NCBI GenBank assembly: GCA_030695565.1 | Contig: JAUYRZ010000079.1 | Span: 113,297 to 177,296 of the forward strand | From: Archangium sp. | GTDB taxonomy: Bacteria; Myxococcota; Myxococcia; Myxococcales; Myxococcaceae | DNA length: 64,000 nucleotides | Direction: 5' to 3' | Notes under the pieces: model-generated | The model's input: only the letters and a program-made list of their open reading frames with translations | Told to the model about the DNA's origin: nothing | Databases searched by the model: none | In this document: one piece after another, positions 29,485-42,267 of the stretch | How the letters are laid out: every line of letters begins with the position of its first letter | Numbering within the stretch: the stretch's first letter is position 1 | Translations under genes and position numbers: made by a program

Positions 29485-30756
29485 ATGAAGGTTCAGGTCG
29501 AAGACGTCTCCAGCATCGAGAAGCGCCTCTCCATCGAGGTTGATCCCTCCCTCGTCGAGAAGGAGCTCACCGCCGCGTACAGCAACCTCTCGCGCCAGGT
29601 GAAGGTGCCCGGTTTCCGCCCGGGTAAGATCCCGCGCCGCATCCTCGAGCAGAAGTTCAAGAGCGAGGTCGAAGCTGACGTGGTCAAGCGCGTGCAGCTG
29701 CTCGGCTTCATCGACGCGCTGAAGGAGACCAACGTCGCCGCGGTCGGCGATCCCTCGTTCTCCGGCGGCAAGATCGAAGCGCAGAAGCCCTTCAGCTACT
29801 CGGCGCGCGTCGAGGTCAAGCCGGTGGTCAGCGCCAAGGACTACAAGGGCCTCGAGCTGCCGAAGTTCGAGCTGGGCGTCACCGACGAGCGCGTCACCGA
29901 GCAGCTCGATCGCATGCTGGGCCAGCGCACCCAGGTGATCGCCGTCGAAGGCCGTGACGTGGTGCAGAAGGGTGACCTCGTGGTCATCGACTTCGACGCC
30001 ACCAAAGAAGGCGCCGCGTTCCCCGGCAACACCGGCCGCGACGTGACCATCGAAGTGCTCGACGGCGAGCTCATCGAAGGCAACCTCCCTCAGTTGGAGG
30101 GCGCCAAGCTCGGCGGCACCAAGGAGCTCGATTACAAGTTCCCCGATGACTACCGGGTCGAGGAGATCAAGGGTCAGACCGCGCACTTCGTGGTGACGAT
30201 CAAAGAGATCAAGCAGAAGAAGGTTCCGCCGCTCGACGACGCCTTCGCCAAGGAGATGGGCGAAGAGACCGCGGAGGCCCTCAAGGCGCGCATTCGCCGC
30301 GATCTGGAGAAGGCCGCGAAGAACCGCGTCGAGGTCGACGAGCGTGACGCGCTGTTCAAGGCGCTGATCGAGAAGAACCCCATCGAAGTGCCGACCGCCA
30401 TGGTGAACCGCGGCGTCGACTTCATGCTGGAGAACGCCCTGGGCAGCCTGATGCGCTCGGGGATGGACCCCAACATGCTCCAGCTCGACTGGGGCAAGCT
30501 GCGTGAAGAGCTGCGCCCCAAGGCGACCCTGGAAGTGCGCGGGCAGCTGATCCTCGAGGCAGTGGCGAAAGAAGAGAAGCTCGAAGTGGCCGACGCTGAG
30601 GTCGATGCGCGGCTCGAGAAGCTGGCGACCGACTCAGGCGTGGGGCTCGACCTGGTGAAGAAGCAGTACCAGAGCGCCGAAGCCCGTGAATCTCTGAAAA
30701 ACCGCACTAAAGAAGAGAAGGTCATCGCCTTCTTGAAGCAGCACGCCAAAGCCTGA
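29485..30756 (+). CDS. tig: Trigger factor
   Basis: 423 residues. The N-terminal ribosome-binding domain has the signature [16 protein letters not shown] near residue 42; the middle PPIase (FKBP-like) domain spans about 150-245 with [14 protein letters not shown]; and the C-terminal chaperone arm is helical. Trigger factor binds at the exit tunnel of the ribosome and shields nascent chains, with peptidyl-prolyl isomerase activity. It is followed by clpP (28 bp gap) and clpX on the same strand, the tig-clpP-clpX order common in Proteobacteria. Length is usual. Confidence 0.96.
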   Translation: MKVQVEDVSSIEKRLSIEVDPSLVEKELTAAYSNLSRQVKVPGFRPGKIPRRILEQKFKSEVEADVVKRVQLLGFIDALKETNVAAVGDPSFSGGKIEAQKPFSYSARVEVKPVVSAKDYKGLELPKFELGVTDERVTEQLDRMLGQRTQVIAVEGRDVVQKGDLVVIDFDATKEGAAFPGNTGRDVTIEVLDGELIEGNLPQLEGAKLGGTKELDYKFPDDYRVEEIKGQTAHFVVTIKEIKQKKVPPLDDAFAKEMGEETAEALKARIRRDLEKAAKNRVEVDERDALFKALIEKNPIEVPTAMVNRGVDFMLENALGSLMRSGMDPNMLQLDWGKLREELRPKATLEVRGQLILEAVAKEEKLEVADAEVDARLEKLATDSGVGLDLVKKQYQSAEARESLKNRTKEEKVIAFLKQHAKA

Positions 30757-30784
30757 TTCCCCACCCGTAAAGCCGGAGCCTGCA

Positions 30785-31387
30785 ATGCCCTATTGGCCGC
30801 CTACCGTCGTCGAGACCACCCACCGCGGCGAGCGCGTGTGGGATCTGTACGCCCGCCTCCTGCGCGATCGCATCATCATGCTCGGCACCGAGATCGATGA
30901 CGACGTGGCCAACGGAGTGACGGCGCAGCTCCTGTTCCTCGAGTCGGAGGATCCGGAGAAGGACATCACGATGTACATCAACAGCCCCGGTGGGTCGGTC
31001 ACCGCGGGTTTGGCCATCTACGACACCATGCAGTACGTGCGGTGCAACGTGGCCACGGTGTGCACCGGGCAGGCGGCCTCGATGGGCGCCGTGCTGCTGG
31101 CTGCCGGCGTGAAGGGCAAACGTTCGGCGCTGCCCAACTCGCGCATCATGATCCACCAGCCGCTCGGCGGGGCTCGGGGTCAGGCGCGTGACATGAAGAT
31201 CCAGGTGGCCGAGATGGCCCGCCTGGAGAAGGTGCTCTACGAGATCCTCGCGAAGGCGACGGGGCACTCGGTCGAGCGCATCGAGAAAGACTGCGACCGC
31301 GACAACTTCATGAGCGCGACCGAGGCCAAGCAGTACGGCCTGATCGACGACGTCACGGTGCGCAACAAGGCAGAGCCCAAGAAGTAA
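30785..31387 (+). CDS. clpP: ATP-dependent Clp protease proteolytic subunit
   Basis: 200 residues. Catalytic triad Ser99 (GQAASMGAV), His124 ([10 protein letters not shown]) and Asp173 (RDNFMS), each two positions later than the E. coli numbering. The 14-subunit barrel degrades substrates fed by ClpX. N-terminus [10 protein letters not shown] fits a short propeptide or none. It lies 28 bp after tig and 54 bp before clpX. Confidence 0.97.
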   Translation: MPYWPPTVVETTHRGERVWDLYARLLRDRIIMLGTEIDDDVANGVTAQLLFLESEDPEKDITMYINSPGGSVTAGLAIYDTMQYVRCNVATVCTGQAASMGAVLLAAGVKGKRSALPNSRIMIHQPLGGARGQARDMKIQVAEMARLEKVLYEILAKATGHSVERIEKDCDRDNFMSATEAKQYGLIDDVTVRNKAEPKK

Positions 31388-31441
31388 CCAGGCTGGCCTT
31401 GTTTGGCGAGGTACAGGACTCAGGGTTAACGTCAGGAACGC

Positions 31442-32715
<1,274 letters not shown>

Positions 32716-32719
<4 letters not shown>

Positions 32720-33639
32720 AGTTCTTTTGCGCAGCCGAACTTGAGTGATTGCCTGATGAGGGCGATCACTCGGTCGGGCTCTTCGGTGACCTGCTTCCAG
32801 GTCAGCATCATCACTCGCCAGCCGCTCGAGACCAGCCGCGCTGCGCGCAGGCGATCGTTCTCGAAGGCCTCTCGCGTTCCGTGCGTCTCGTAGCCGTCGC
32901 ACTCGATGGCCAGGCCGTGCTGCGGGAAGGCGAAGTCCACGTGGCCGGGTTGGCCGAAGTCGTCGCGGAACTCGTAGTGGGGGATGGGCTGGAGACCGTT
33001 GCGTTTCAGCAGTCGCCAGAGACGGACTTCGAGCGCGCTCTCCATCGGCACCTTGCGGCTTCGGCAGTCCGCGAGGATTTCGACGAGGGCTGGTCGGCGC
33101 ACCTGTTTGCCGAGTTCCTTGAGACGCTGAGCAACCCAGTCTGGAGCTGCGATCTCCCGGCGCCAGGCCTCTTCGACGAGGATCGCCAGCTCGTCGCCAT
33201 CGAACTCGCTTGCGAGGTCGATGATCGTGCGCGCACCTGTCGTGACGGGGATACCGCGAATGGTGCGGCGGTCGCGCTCGGTGAGGAGCTTGCTGCGATG
33301 CACGATCACGCCCTTCGCATCCGCGCTGAAGCGCGGCAGCGTCGTGACTTCGAGCTCGCCCTTCTTCAGGTCGAGGCCCAACAGCCTCGCCGCGGAGCGG
33401 TGGCTCACCACCGCACTGGAGCCCAGCCAGAGGCACACGGCAAAGAGGGCCTGCTCCTCGGTCTGCGACTTCGCTGCTTTGCGGAAGACGCGCGGCCTCA
33501 CTTGTTCCCACGTGCCCGAGCGCATCAACCGCGAGAGCGTCATTCGGTTCAGCCCCGCCGAGAGCGCCTGGGCGTGAGTCACCAGCCCGTGCTGCTTCGA
33601 AGCCAGCGCCGAAAGCGCCTGCGAGTGCTTGTCGAACAT
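32716..33639 (-). CDS. AbiEi-like winged-helix protein fused to a DUF559 nuclease-like domain
   Basis: 307 residues. The N-terminus (1-75) resembles the AbiEi_4-type winged helix of type IV antitoxins ([20 protein letters not shown], then [10 protein letters not shown]), and the following part matches the AbiEi pattern with [14 protein letters not shown] and a [14 protein letters not shown] segment. The C-terminus (about 195-300) matches DUF559, a PD-(D/E)xK-type fold related to very-short-patch repair endonucleases: [34 protein letters not shown] with Asp and Glu/Cys/Asp, then [17 protein letters not shown]. No cognate AbiEii nucleotidyltransferase is adjacent. The role is uncertain; a DNA-damage or defence function is possible. 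Confidence 0.78.
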
Positions 33640-34135
33640 GGGTCGCGCATTCTGCAGTGAGTCGCTGTGAAGGGAAGGGTGCTCGAACGGGGTCGTCGGT
33701 GCAGAGTCAGCAACAGGTGCTCATAGAAAGGCGCCTTGAAGCGCGGGGCTGCGGGTGGATCTGATTCGGGTGTCGTCGCGCGCAGGCCTCTCTGCTTCGA
33801 GCGCAGATCCTCAGCTGATGCCGGTGGCGCCTGTTACGGATACTTCATCGACTTATCGTTGATGGGGGGGCTTGCACGGGAATCCTGCATCGTAGCCTCA
33901 TCTTGGCTTGTCGATGCAGAATCCGTAACACGAGAGTCAGATGAGCATCCTCGCTCGCAGCGAGAGGCCTGCTCGCGATGAGCGTGGAACCCGCAACCCT
34001 CGCCCACAGCCTTCCATGTCGGCCGCTTTCCGTTCGAGCGGAGCAGGCCTTCGACCGTTACCCTCCTAGACGCCTTTCCGACCCCCTGTTCTGGCTGACC
34101 TCCGAACGTGCAGGAGGTGTAAACGACTCCCGCCC
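33640..34135. other. Non-coding gap between AbiEi-DUF559 and prolyl oligopeptidase
   Basis: No ORF here looks real: the frames that exist are short and have atypical composition. The gap holds a 99-bp inverted-repeat element (33832-33930) and a second small palindrome, CTCGCT-CGC-AGCGAG, around 33950-33964. AGGAGGT at 34112-34118 precedes the prolyl oligopeptidase ATG at an unusually long distance (17 nt). I see no clear promoter. Confidence 0.7.
33832..33930. repeat. 99-bp imperfect inverted-repeat element with alternative hairpin
   Basis: Left arm (33832-33852) and right arm (33910-33930) match as inverted repeats at 19 of 21 positions; the outer 10 bp are exact (TGTTACGGAT and ATCCGTAACA). 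The middle is 57 bp. Inside, CTGCATCG (33885-33892) pairs perfectly with CGATGCAG (33912-33919), with an inner AGCC/GGCT (33894-33897, 33905-33908), giving a second hairpin that competes with the outer stem. It could be a miniature transposable element, a structured RNA or a regulatory site. Confidence 0.65.
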
Positions 34136-36259
34136 ATGCGCCGAATCCTCATCGCCCTCTTCGTCCTCGCCGCGGCTTGCGCCACCCCACAGACCGCGGT
34201 GATCGCCGAGGCGCCCAGGCCCGCCCCCGTTATCGAGGCACCGAAGAAGCCCATGCTCCCCGCGACCCGCACCGAAGCGATTCCTTCCGACCCGTACCGC
34301 TGGCTGGAAGACGAGAAGTCACCCGAGGTGCAGACGTGGATGAAGGTGCAAGACACCTTCACGCGTGAGCGCATCAACGATCTCCCCGCGCGCGCCAAGC
34401 TGCTCGCCCGGTACCGCGAGCTCTATTACCTCGACTCGATGAGCGCGCCGGTGAAGCGCGGCGGCCGGTACTTCTACGTGCGCACGCACAAGAACAAGGA
34501 GAAGGCGGTCGTCTATTGGAAGCAGGGCGCCACCGGCGAAGAGAAGGTGCTGCTCGACCCCAACACCTGGAGCACCGACAACACCATCAGCCTCGGCGTC
34601 TGGGTTCCCTCGTGGGACGGCAAGAAGGTCGTCTTCGCGCAGAAGCCCAACGCCGCCGACGAGTCGACGCTCTACGTGCTCGACGTCGAGAGCGGTACCC
34701 GCAGCGAGATCGACGTCATCCCCGGCGCCAAGTACGCGAGCCCCTCCTGGACTCCGGACTCCAAGGCCTTCATCTACGAGTGGCTGCCGATCGACTCGAC
34801 CATCCCTGTCTCCGAGCGGCCCGGCTACTGCGAGGTGCGCCTGCACAAGCTGGGTGAAGCGAGCATCAAAGACGAGCAGCTCCACCCCCGCACGGGCGAC
34901 CCGAAGACCTTCATCGGCGGCGGCATCTCGCGCGACGGCAAGTTCCAGTTCGTGGTGATCATGCGCGGCTGGAACGAGAACGACGTGTTCATCAAGCGCG
35001 TCGGCACGGACAAGACCTGGCAGCTGCTGGTCGCCGGCAAAGACGCCAAGTACTCGGTCGATTCGTGGAAGGGCCAGCTCTACGTCTTCACCGACGAGGG
35101 CGCCCCCAACAAGCGCGTGTTCAAGGTCGATCCCAACAAGCTCGATCGCAAGAGCTGGAAGGAGATCATCCCCGAGGACAAAGAGGCCTCGCGCGAGTCG
35201 ATGGTGATCGTCGGCGGCCACTTCGCGATCGCATCGCTCAAGAAGGCGGTCTCCACCGTCGAGCTCTTCACCCTCGAAGGCAAGAAGGTGCGCGACGTCG
35301 AGCTGCCCGGCCTGGGCACCGCGTCGAATCTGTTCGGCGACGAAGAAGATGACGAAGCGTTCTTCAGCTTCAGCTCGTTGACCCAGCCCAACCAGGTCTT
35401 CCGCACCAGCGTGAAGAGCGGCAAGTCAGAGGTCTACAGCGCGGTCGAAGTGCCGGTGGACGCCTCGAAGTACGAGGTGCGCCAGGTGTTCTATCCCTCG
35501 AAGGATGGAACCCAGGTGAGCATGTTCATCGTGGCGAAGAAGGACGTGGTGCTCGACGGCAACAACCCCGTGCTGCTCTACGGCTACGGCGGCTTCGATG
35601 TCAGCCTGCGCAGCGCGTTCACCTCGTTCATCTACCCGTGGCTCGAGGCGGGCGGGGTGTACGCGATGCCCAACCTGCGCGGCGGCGGCGAGTACGGCAA
35701 GGCGTGGCACGACGCAGGGAAGGGCGCGAAGAAGCAGAACGTCTTCGACGACTTCCACGCGGCCGCCGAGTACCTGATCGCTCAGAAGTGGACCAACCCG
35801 AGGCGCCTGGCGATCCGCGGGGGCAGCAACGGCGGGTTGTTGGTCGGCGTGGCGATGACGCAGCGCCCCGAGCTCTTCCGCGCGGTGGTGTGCGCGGTGC
35901 CCCTGCTCGACATGGCGCGGTACCACCTGTACGGCTCGGGCAAGACGTGGATTCCTGAATACGGCGATCCGGAGAAGCCGGCCGAGCTCGAGACGCTCAC
36001 CGCCTACTCCCCGTATGCCCACGTCAAACCGGGCACTTCGTACCCCTCGTTGCTGATGATGAGCGCCGACCACGACGATCGGGTCGACCCCTTCCACGCC
36101 CGCAAGTTCGTGGCCTGGGTGCAGGCGGCCTCACCTTCTTCGGTCAGCTGGCTGCGCATCGAGGCGAATGCGGGGCACGGCGGGGCGGATCAGGTCTCGA
36201 AGGCCATCGAAAGCTCCAGCGACCAGGTCGCCTTCCTGATGAACCAATTGGGTCTGTAA
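34136..36259 (+). CDS. Prolyl oligopeptidase (S9A) lipoprotein
   Basis: 707 residues. N-terminal lipoprotein signal with lipobox LAAAC (Cys15), then a Pro-rich linker (PRPAPVIEAPKKP). A seven-bladed beta-propeller follows (about 55-470), starting with PYRWLEDEKSPEVQTWM as in POP family enzymes. The alpha/beta-hydrolase domain has Ser564 in RGGSNGGLLVG, Asp in the ADHDDRV loop, and His in EANAGHGG. The family cleaves short peptides after Pro. Lipidation implies periplasmic or outer-membrane location. It lies 42 bp upstream of lon. Confidence 0.93.
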   Translation: MRRILIALFVLAAACATPQTAVIAEAPRPAPVIEAPKKPMLPATRTEAIPSDPYRWLEDEKSPEVQTWMKVQDTFTRERINDLPARAKLLARYRELYYLDSMSAPVKRGGRYFYVRTHKNKEKAVVYWKQGATGEEKVLLDPNTWSTDNTISLGVWVPSWDGKKVVFAQKPNAADESTLYVLDVESGTRSEIDVIPGAKYASPSWTPDSKAFIYEWLPIDSTIPVSERPGYCEVRLHKLGEASIKDEQLHPRTGDPKTFIGGGISRDGKFQFVVIMRGWNENDVFIKRVGTDKTWQLLVAGKDAKYSVDSWKGQLYVFTDEGAPNKRVFKVDPNKLDRKSWKEIIPEDKEASRESMVIVGGHFAIASLKKAVSTVELFTLEGKKVRDVELPGLGTASNLFGDEEDDEAFFSFSSLTQPNQVFRTSVKSGKSEVYSAVEVPVDASKYEVRQVFYPSKDGTQVSMFIVAKKDVVLDGNNPVLLYGYGGFDVSLRSAFTSFIYPWLEAGGVYAMPNLRGGGEYGKAWHDAGKGAKKQNVFDDFHAAAEYLIAQKWTNPRRLAIRGGSNGGLLVGVAMTQRPELFRAVVCAVPLLDMARYHLYGSGKTWIPEYGDPEKPAELETLTAYSPYAHVKPGTSYPSLLMMSADHDDRVDPFHARKFVAWVQAASPSSVSWLRIEANAGHGGADQVSKAIESSSDQVAFLMNQLGL

Positions 36260-36261
36260 AG

Positions 36262-36297
36262 GTGACGGGTTGCGGGCACGGCGCTACAACCCGTCAC
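36262..36297 (+). promoter_or_regulatory. Perfect 11-bp inverted repeat just before lon
   Basis: GTGACGGGTTG (36262-36272) and CAACCCGTCAC (36287-36297) separated by 14 nt, starting 3 bp after the prolyl oligopeptidase stop and ending 4 bp before the annotated lon ATG. There is no T-tract, so it does not look like a normal terminator. It could be an operator, a thermosensor-like hairpin in the leader, or a barrier. Function is inferred only from position. Confidence 0.6.
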
Positions 36298-36301
36298 AGT
36301 C

Positions 36302-38703
<2,402 letters not shown>

Positions 38704-38707
<4 letters not shown>

Positions 38708-39042
38708 GACCGCAGCAGCTGTTGATCTTCGCGCTGGTGGGCCTGTCGCTCGGGCTCTCCTGGTACTTCGCGAGGTCGGGCTCGGATACCGGGCCTCACC
38801 CGCGCGCCGAGTGCTTGACCCACGCGAGCTGCCAATCGTCGGAGCGCTGCGTGGTCGTACCCAAAGGTGATGGCTTTGCGACCATGGGACAGTGCGGAGA
38901 GCTCTGCACGAACGATGACGGCTGCCCCAATGGTTGGACCTGCCGCGCCTGGGTGGAAGAGAAGAGTTACCTGTTGCCCGAGCAGGGGCGGCCAGCTGAG
39001 CTGCCGCGGGTGATGGCCTGTGCGCACCACACGGTGCACTGA
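38704..39042 (+). CDS. Small secreted Cys-rich protein
   Basis: 112 residues, GTG start overlapping the lon stop by 4 bp. Residues 5-22 form a signal peptide or membrane anchor ([18 protein letters not shown]). The mature part has eight Cys in a disulfide-knot-like arrangement: [26 protein letters not shown], then WTCRAW and MACAHH. Such short cysteine-rich extracytoplasmic modules are frequent in Myxococcota and resemble lectin- or EGF-like folds, but no family is certain. The overlap with lon and the closeness of the DsbA-like gene suggest cotranscription; a disulfide-rich protein beside a disulfide oxidoreductase is at least consistent. Confidence 0.6.
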
Positions 39043-39052
39043 GAGCAAACAC

Positions 39053-40069
39053 ATGCGGTTCTTGTTCATTGGCGCGGTGATCCTTTCGGGCTGCGCGGCG
39101 TCGCAGGCGTCGCAGCGAGACGACGGCCCCACCCCGGTGGTGGCGAAGTTTCAGGACCGCGTCATTCGGCTCACGGAGGTCGACGCCAAGGTCGCCGACG
39201 AGCTGATCAAGCTGCAGGAGCAGATCTTCGAGCTGCGCTCAGAAGCGGCGGATCGCATCGCGATCGAAGCGTTGGTCTCGAAGGCCGCGAAGGCAGCGGG
39301 GCAGAGCGAAGATCAGTGGCTCGCGAAGAACATCGAGAGCGGGCTGACCGAGCCCAGCGACACCGAGATGCTGGCGCTGTTCGAGAAGGCGCGTGGGCGG
39401 TTGCCGCCCGAGGTGTCGTACGACGACGTGAAGCCGGAGATCCGCAAGGCGGTGCAGCGCGAAGAGCGGGCCAGGAAGGCGCGTGAGGTGTTCGGGAAGC
39501 TGAAGAAAGAGGCGGGCTTCGAGCTGGTGCTGGAGGGGCCGGTGAAGGCGCGCAAGCCGGTGGACGCGAAGGGCCCCAGCCGCGGCAATGCGTCGGCCAA
39601 GGTGGTGATCGTCGAGTTCGCCGACTTCGAGTGCGGCTTCTGCGCGAAGGCCCACGAGACGGTGATGGGCGTGATGAAGGCCTACGGCGACAAGGTGCGC
39701 CTGGTGTTCCGGCACTACCCGCTGTCGTTTCACGCGAAGGCGCCCAAGGCCGCCGAGGCCACGGCGTGCGCCGACGAGCAGGGGAAGTTCTGGGAGTTGC
39801 ACGACGCGCTCTTCGAGTCGCAGGAGCTGGAGGTCGACGCGCTCAAGATGCAGGCGAAGCGCACCGGGCTCGATGAACAGAAGTTCAACAGCTGCCTCGA
39901 CTCGGGCCGCACCGCGCCGTTGGTCAAGCGCGACATGATGGCCGGTCAGCAGGTGGGCGTGAGCGGCACGCCGGCGTTCTTCATCAACGGGTTCATGTTG
40001 TCGGGCGCGCAGCCGGAAGAGGCGTTTCGCAAGTTGATCGATGCGGAGCTGGCTCGGTTGGGCGAGTAG
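39053..40069 (+). CDS. DsbA-like thioredoxin-fold lipoprotein
   Basis: 338 residues. Start ATG 39053 gives the lipoprotein signal with lipobox LSGC. Residues 35-175 are helical (a dimerisation or chaperone-like region with QREERARKAREVF), and residues 185-330 are a DsbA-type thioredoxin fold: VIVEFADFECGFCAK with the active site Cys194-Gly-Phe-Cys197, HYPLSFH, and the cis-Pro region VSGTPAFFING. It is expected to make or isomerise disulfides in periplasmic proteins. The SurA-like helical N-terminal part resembles fused chaperone-isomerase proteins. It lies 10 bp after the Cys-rich gene, so they may form one operon. Confidence 0.88.
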   Translation: MRFLFIGAVILSGCAASQASQRDDGPTPVVAKFQDRVIRLTEVDAKVADELIKLQEQIFELRSEAADRIAIEALVSKAAKAAGQSEDQWLAKNIESGLTEPSDTEMLALFEKARGRLPPEVSYDDVKPEIRKAVQREERARKAREVFGKLKKEAGFELVLEGPVKARKPVDAKGPSRGNASAKVVIVEFADFECGFCAKAHETVMGVMKAYGDKVRLVFRHYPLSFHAKAPKAAEATACADEQGKFWELHDALFESQELEVDALKMQAKRTGLDEQKFNSCLDSGRTAPLVKRDMMAGQQVGVSGTPAFFINGFMLSGAQPEEAFRKLIDAELARLGE

Positions 40070-40073
40070 CGCC

Positions 40074-41096
40074 TCAGTCACACGCCAGCAGCACCTTGCC
40101 GATGTTCTTGCGCGCTTGAATGTACTCGTGCGCCTCGCCGGCCTGCTCGAGCGGGAACACCTTGTCGACGCGCGCGGTGAGCTTCCCGGCGGCGTTGAGC
40201 TCGAGCACCTTGTCGAGGTGATGCGCCATCAGCTCCACCTCGCCCCAGAGGTGACCCATGTTGGTGCCTGAGACCCCCCGGTTCGAATCCATCAGCTCCA
40301 TCGGGCTGTACTTCTTGAGCCGGAGGAACTGGCTGACCACGGTGAAGAGGTTCCTCGTCTTGCCATCGACCATGTTCGCCCAGCCGAAGCAGTGCAGGTG
40401 GCCGCCCGGCTTGAGCAGCTTGAAGCCCTTCTCCCAGTCGGGCCCGCCGAGCGCGTCGAGCACCCGATCGACGCCGCGGTTCTTCGTGATCGCCATCACC
40501 TCCGTCGCGTAGTCCTTCGAGCGGTAGTCGATGCAGTGGTGCACGCCCTGTTCTTGGAGGAACGCGTGCTTGCCCGGCGACGAGGTGCCGATCACCGTGA
40601 CGTTCGGGATCGTCTTGCACAGCTGAATCGCGAGCAGCCCCACGCCGCCGGCCGCCATGTGAATGAGCACCGTCATGCCCGGCTGAATCGGAGCGACCCA
40701 GAAGAGCATGTGGAACGCTGTCAATGCGTTGACCGGCAAGGCCGCCGCTTCATCGAAGCTCAGGTCGTCGCGGATCTTCCTCACCTGTGTGGCGGGGATG
40801 GCGACGAACTCGGCCTGCCCGCCGAAGCGGCACATGGAGACGACCCGGTCTCCCGTCGCGAACTGCGTCACGCCGCTGCCGAGTTGCTCGACGACGCCAC
40901 TGACCTCGTAGCCCATCACCATGGGGAACTTCGGAGCGTCGGGGTACAGACCCACGCGCGCGGAGATGTCGGCGAAGTTGAGGCCTGCCCGTTTGACGCG
41001 GACCAACACCTGGCCGGCCTCGAGCACCGGGTCGGCGAGTTGTCGCACCTGAAGCACCTCTGGCCCACCTGCCTTGACGTTGACGAGCGCGCGCAT
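40074..41096 (-). CDS. Quinone oxidoreductase-like MDR dehydrogenase
   Basis: 340 residues. Medium-chain dehydrogenase/reductase of the zinc-free quinone oxidoreductase/VAT-1 type: GroES-like half (1-125) with the MGYEVSGVVEQLGSGV motif, then a Rossmann half with MAAGGVGLLAIQLCK (AxGGVG NADPH site) and VDRVLDALGGPDW. The zinc-binding Cys cluster of alcohol dehydrogenases is absent. It is likely to reduce quinones or enones with NADPH. It is convergent with the DsbA-like gene (4 bp) and divergent from yqgE (19 bp). Confidence 0.9.
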   Translation of the reverse strand: MRALVNVKAGGPEVLQVRQLADPVLEAGQVLVRVKRAGLNFADISARVGLYPDAPKFPMVMGYEVSGVVEQLGSGVTQFATGDRVVSMCRFGGQAEFVAIPATQVRKIRDDLSFDEAAALPVNALTAFHMLFWVAPIQPGMTVLIHMAAGGVGLLAIQLCKTIPNVTVIGTSSPGKHAFLQEQGVHHCIDYRSKDYATEVMAITKNRGVDRVLDALGGPDWEKGFKLLKPGGHLHCFGWANMVDGKTRNLFTVVSQFLRLKKYSPMELMDSNRGVSGTNMGHLWGEVELMAHHLDKVLELNAAGKLTARVDKVFPLEQAGEAHEYIQARKNIGKVLLACD

Positions 41097-41115
41097 GGCT
41101 GCTCCATAGCCCTCG

Positions 41116-41682
41116 ATGAACGTTTATGCTCGCGCCGTGAAGACGCTCGCCCCCGGGTTCTTGATCGCTACGCCGCAGCTCCTCGATTCGAATTTCGAGA
41201 GGGCGGTCATCTTGTTGATCGAACACTCCAAGGCGGGCTCGATGGGGCTCGTCATCAACCGCACGGCGCCGCTGACATTCCGCGACCTCGCGCGAAGCCA
41301 GGAGCTGACGGTGGCCACCTCGCGGCGCGATCACGCGCTCCATCACGGTGGCCCGGTGGAGCCGTATCGCGGGTTCGTGCTGCACGACTCGCAGCGCATC
41401 GAAGAGCGCAGCGAGCTCTTCCCGGGTCTGTATCTCTCGGTCACCGGCGACGCGTTGTCGCCGCTGCTGCTCGACGAGTCGGCCAACATGCGCTTCTGCC
41501 TGGGCTACGCAGGGTGGGGCCCCGGCCAGCTGGAGCTGGAGCTGAAGCAGGGCAGCTGGCTGTTCACCGACGCCGACCCCCGGGTGGTGCTGCGTGAAGA
41601 ACCCGCGCAGATCTGGGCGCACACGATTAAGAGCATGGGCATCGATCCCGGCTATCTGGTCGCCTCGGGCGGAGTGAACTGA
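41116..41682 (+). CDS. yqgE: YqgE/AlgH family protein
   Basis: 188 residues. Matches the family from APGFLIATPQLLDSNFERAV through VINRTAPL, LHHGGPVEPYRGFVLH, and FCLGYAGWGPGQLELELKQG, with the conserved Gly-Trp-Gly-Pro-Gly near the C-terminus. ATG at 41116 is used; an in-frame GTG at 41137 begins with the family's conserved TLAPGF and may be the true start. The family's function is undefined (AlgH in Pseudomonas affects alginate regulation). It is followed 1 bp later by bolA. Confidence 0.92.
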   Translation: MNVYARAVKTLAPGFLIATPQLLDSNFERAVILLIEHSKAGSMGLVINRTAPLTFRDLARSQELTVATSRRDHALHHGGPVEPYRGFVLHDSQRIEERSELFPGLYLSVTGDALSPLLLDESANMRFCLGYAGWGPGQLELELKQGSWLFTDADPRVVLREEPAQIWAHTIKSMGIDPGYLVASGGVN

Positions 41683-41683
41683 A

Positions 41684-41941
41684 ATGCCATTGAGTCCAGA
41701 GTGGATCCGCGAGCGGGTGTTGAGCGCGTTGCCCGATGCGCAGGTCGAGGTGGTCGACACCACCGGCACCAACGATCACTTCGAAGCGAAGGTGGTCAGC
41801 GAGAAGTTCGCGGGCATGCCGATGGTGCGCGCGCACCAGTTGGTCTACGCGCCGCTCAAAGACGTCCTGGCGACCGGCGAGCTGCACGCGCTGGCCCTCA
41901 AGACCTACACGCCCGAACAATGGGCCAAGGTACAAAAATGA
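41684..41941 (+). CDS. bolA: BolA family protein
   Basis: 85 residues. Short BolA fold with the His-containing motif NDHFEAKVVSEKF and MVRAHQLVYAPLK (His53 is a candidate cluster ligand). BolA-like proteins bind [2Fe-2S] clusters with monothiol glutaredoxins; the next gene encodes one and overlaps this stop by 4 bp. The pair probably functions in iron-sulfur cluster handling and the stress response. Confidence 0.9.
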   Translation: MPLSPEWIRERVLSALPDAQVEVVDTTGTNDHFEAKVVSEKFAGMPMVRAHQLVYAPLKDVLATGELHALALKTYTPEQWAKVQK

Positions 41942-42252
41942 TCAGCGACACCCTCAAGTCCCGATTCGACGCAGAGATCAAGGCGCACCCGGTGGTGCTC
42001 TACATGAAGGGCAACCAGCTCTTCCCCCGCTGCGGGTTCTCCGCGCGTGCGCTCGAGCTGCTTAAACCTTTCGGCCCGGTGCACACGGTCGACGTGTTGA
42101 GCGACAACGAGGTGCGCGAAGGCATCAAGGAGTACTCCTCCTGGCCGACCATTCCCCAGGTCTACATTCGCGGGCAGTTCGTGGGCGGCAGCGACATCGT
42201 CAACGAGCTCGCCGCGCGTGGTGAGTTGGAAGCGCTCGTCAAAGGTTCCTGA
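41938..42252 (+). CDS. grxD: Monothiol glutaredoxin (Grx4/GrxD type)
   Basis: 104 residues. CGFS active site at residues 32-35 in LFPRCGFSARALELL, then WPTIPQVYIRGQFVGGSDIV with the cis-Pro and GSH-binding Gly-Gly-x-Asp motif. CGFS glutaredoxins bind a [2Fe-2S] cluster with glutathione and deliver it with BolA. ATG 41938 overlaps the bolA TGA (ATGA), which sets the start. Confidence 0.95.
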   Translation: MISDTLKSRFDAEIKAHPVVLYMKGNQLFPRCGFSARALELLKPFGPVHTVDVLSDNEVREGIKEYSSWPTIPQVYIRGQFVGGSDIVNELAARGELEALVKGS

Positions 42253-42267
42253 AGTAAAAGGCGGAGC

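Noticed and set aside
33832..33930. Integron attC site
   Set aside because: attC sites have RYYYAAC at one end and GTTRRRY at the other; this element starts TGTTAC and ends GTAACA, the opposite polarity, and no integrase or cassette array is near.
33640..34135. CRISPR array or retron locus in the non-coding gap
   Set aside because: Only one inverted-repeat element is present, with no regularly spaced direct repeats, no Cas gene and no reverse transcriptase.
36262..36297. Terminator between the prolyl oligopeptidase and lon
   Set aside because: The stem is followed by AGTC and the lon start, without a T-tract, so I treat it as a possible operator or leader hairpin instead.
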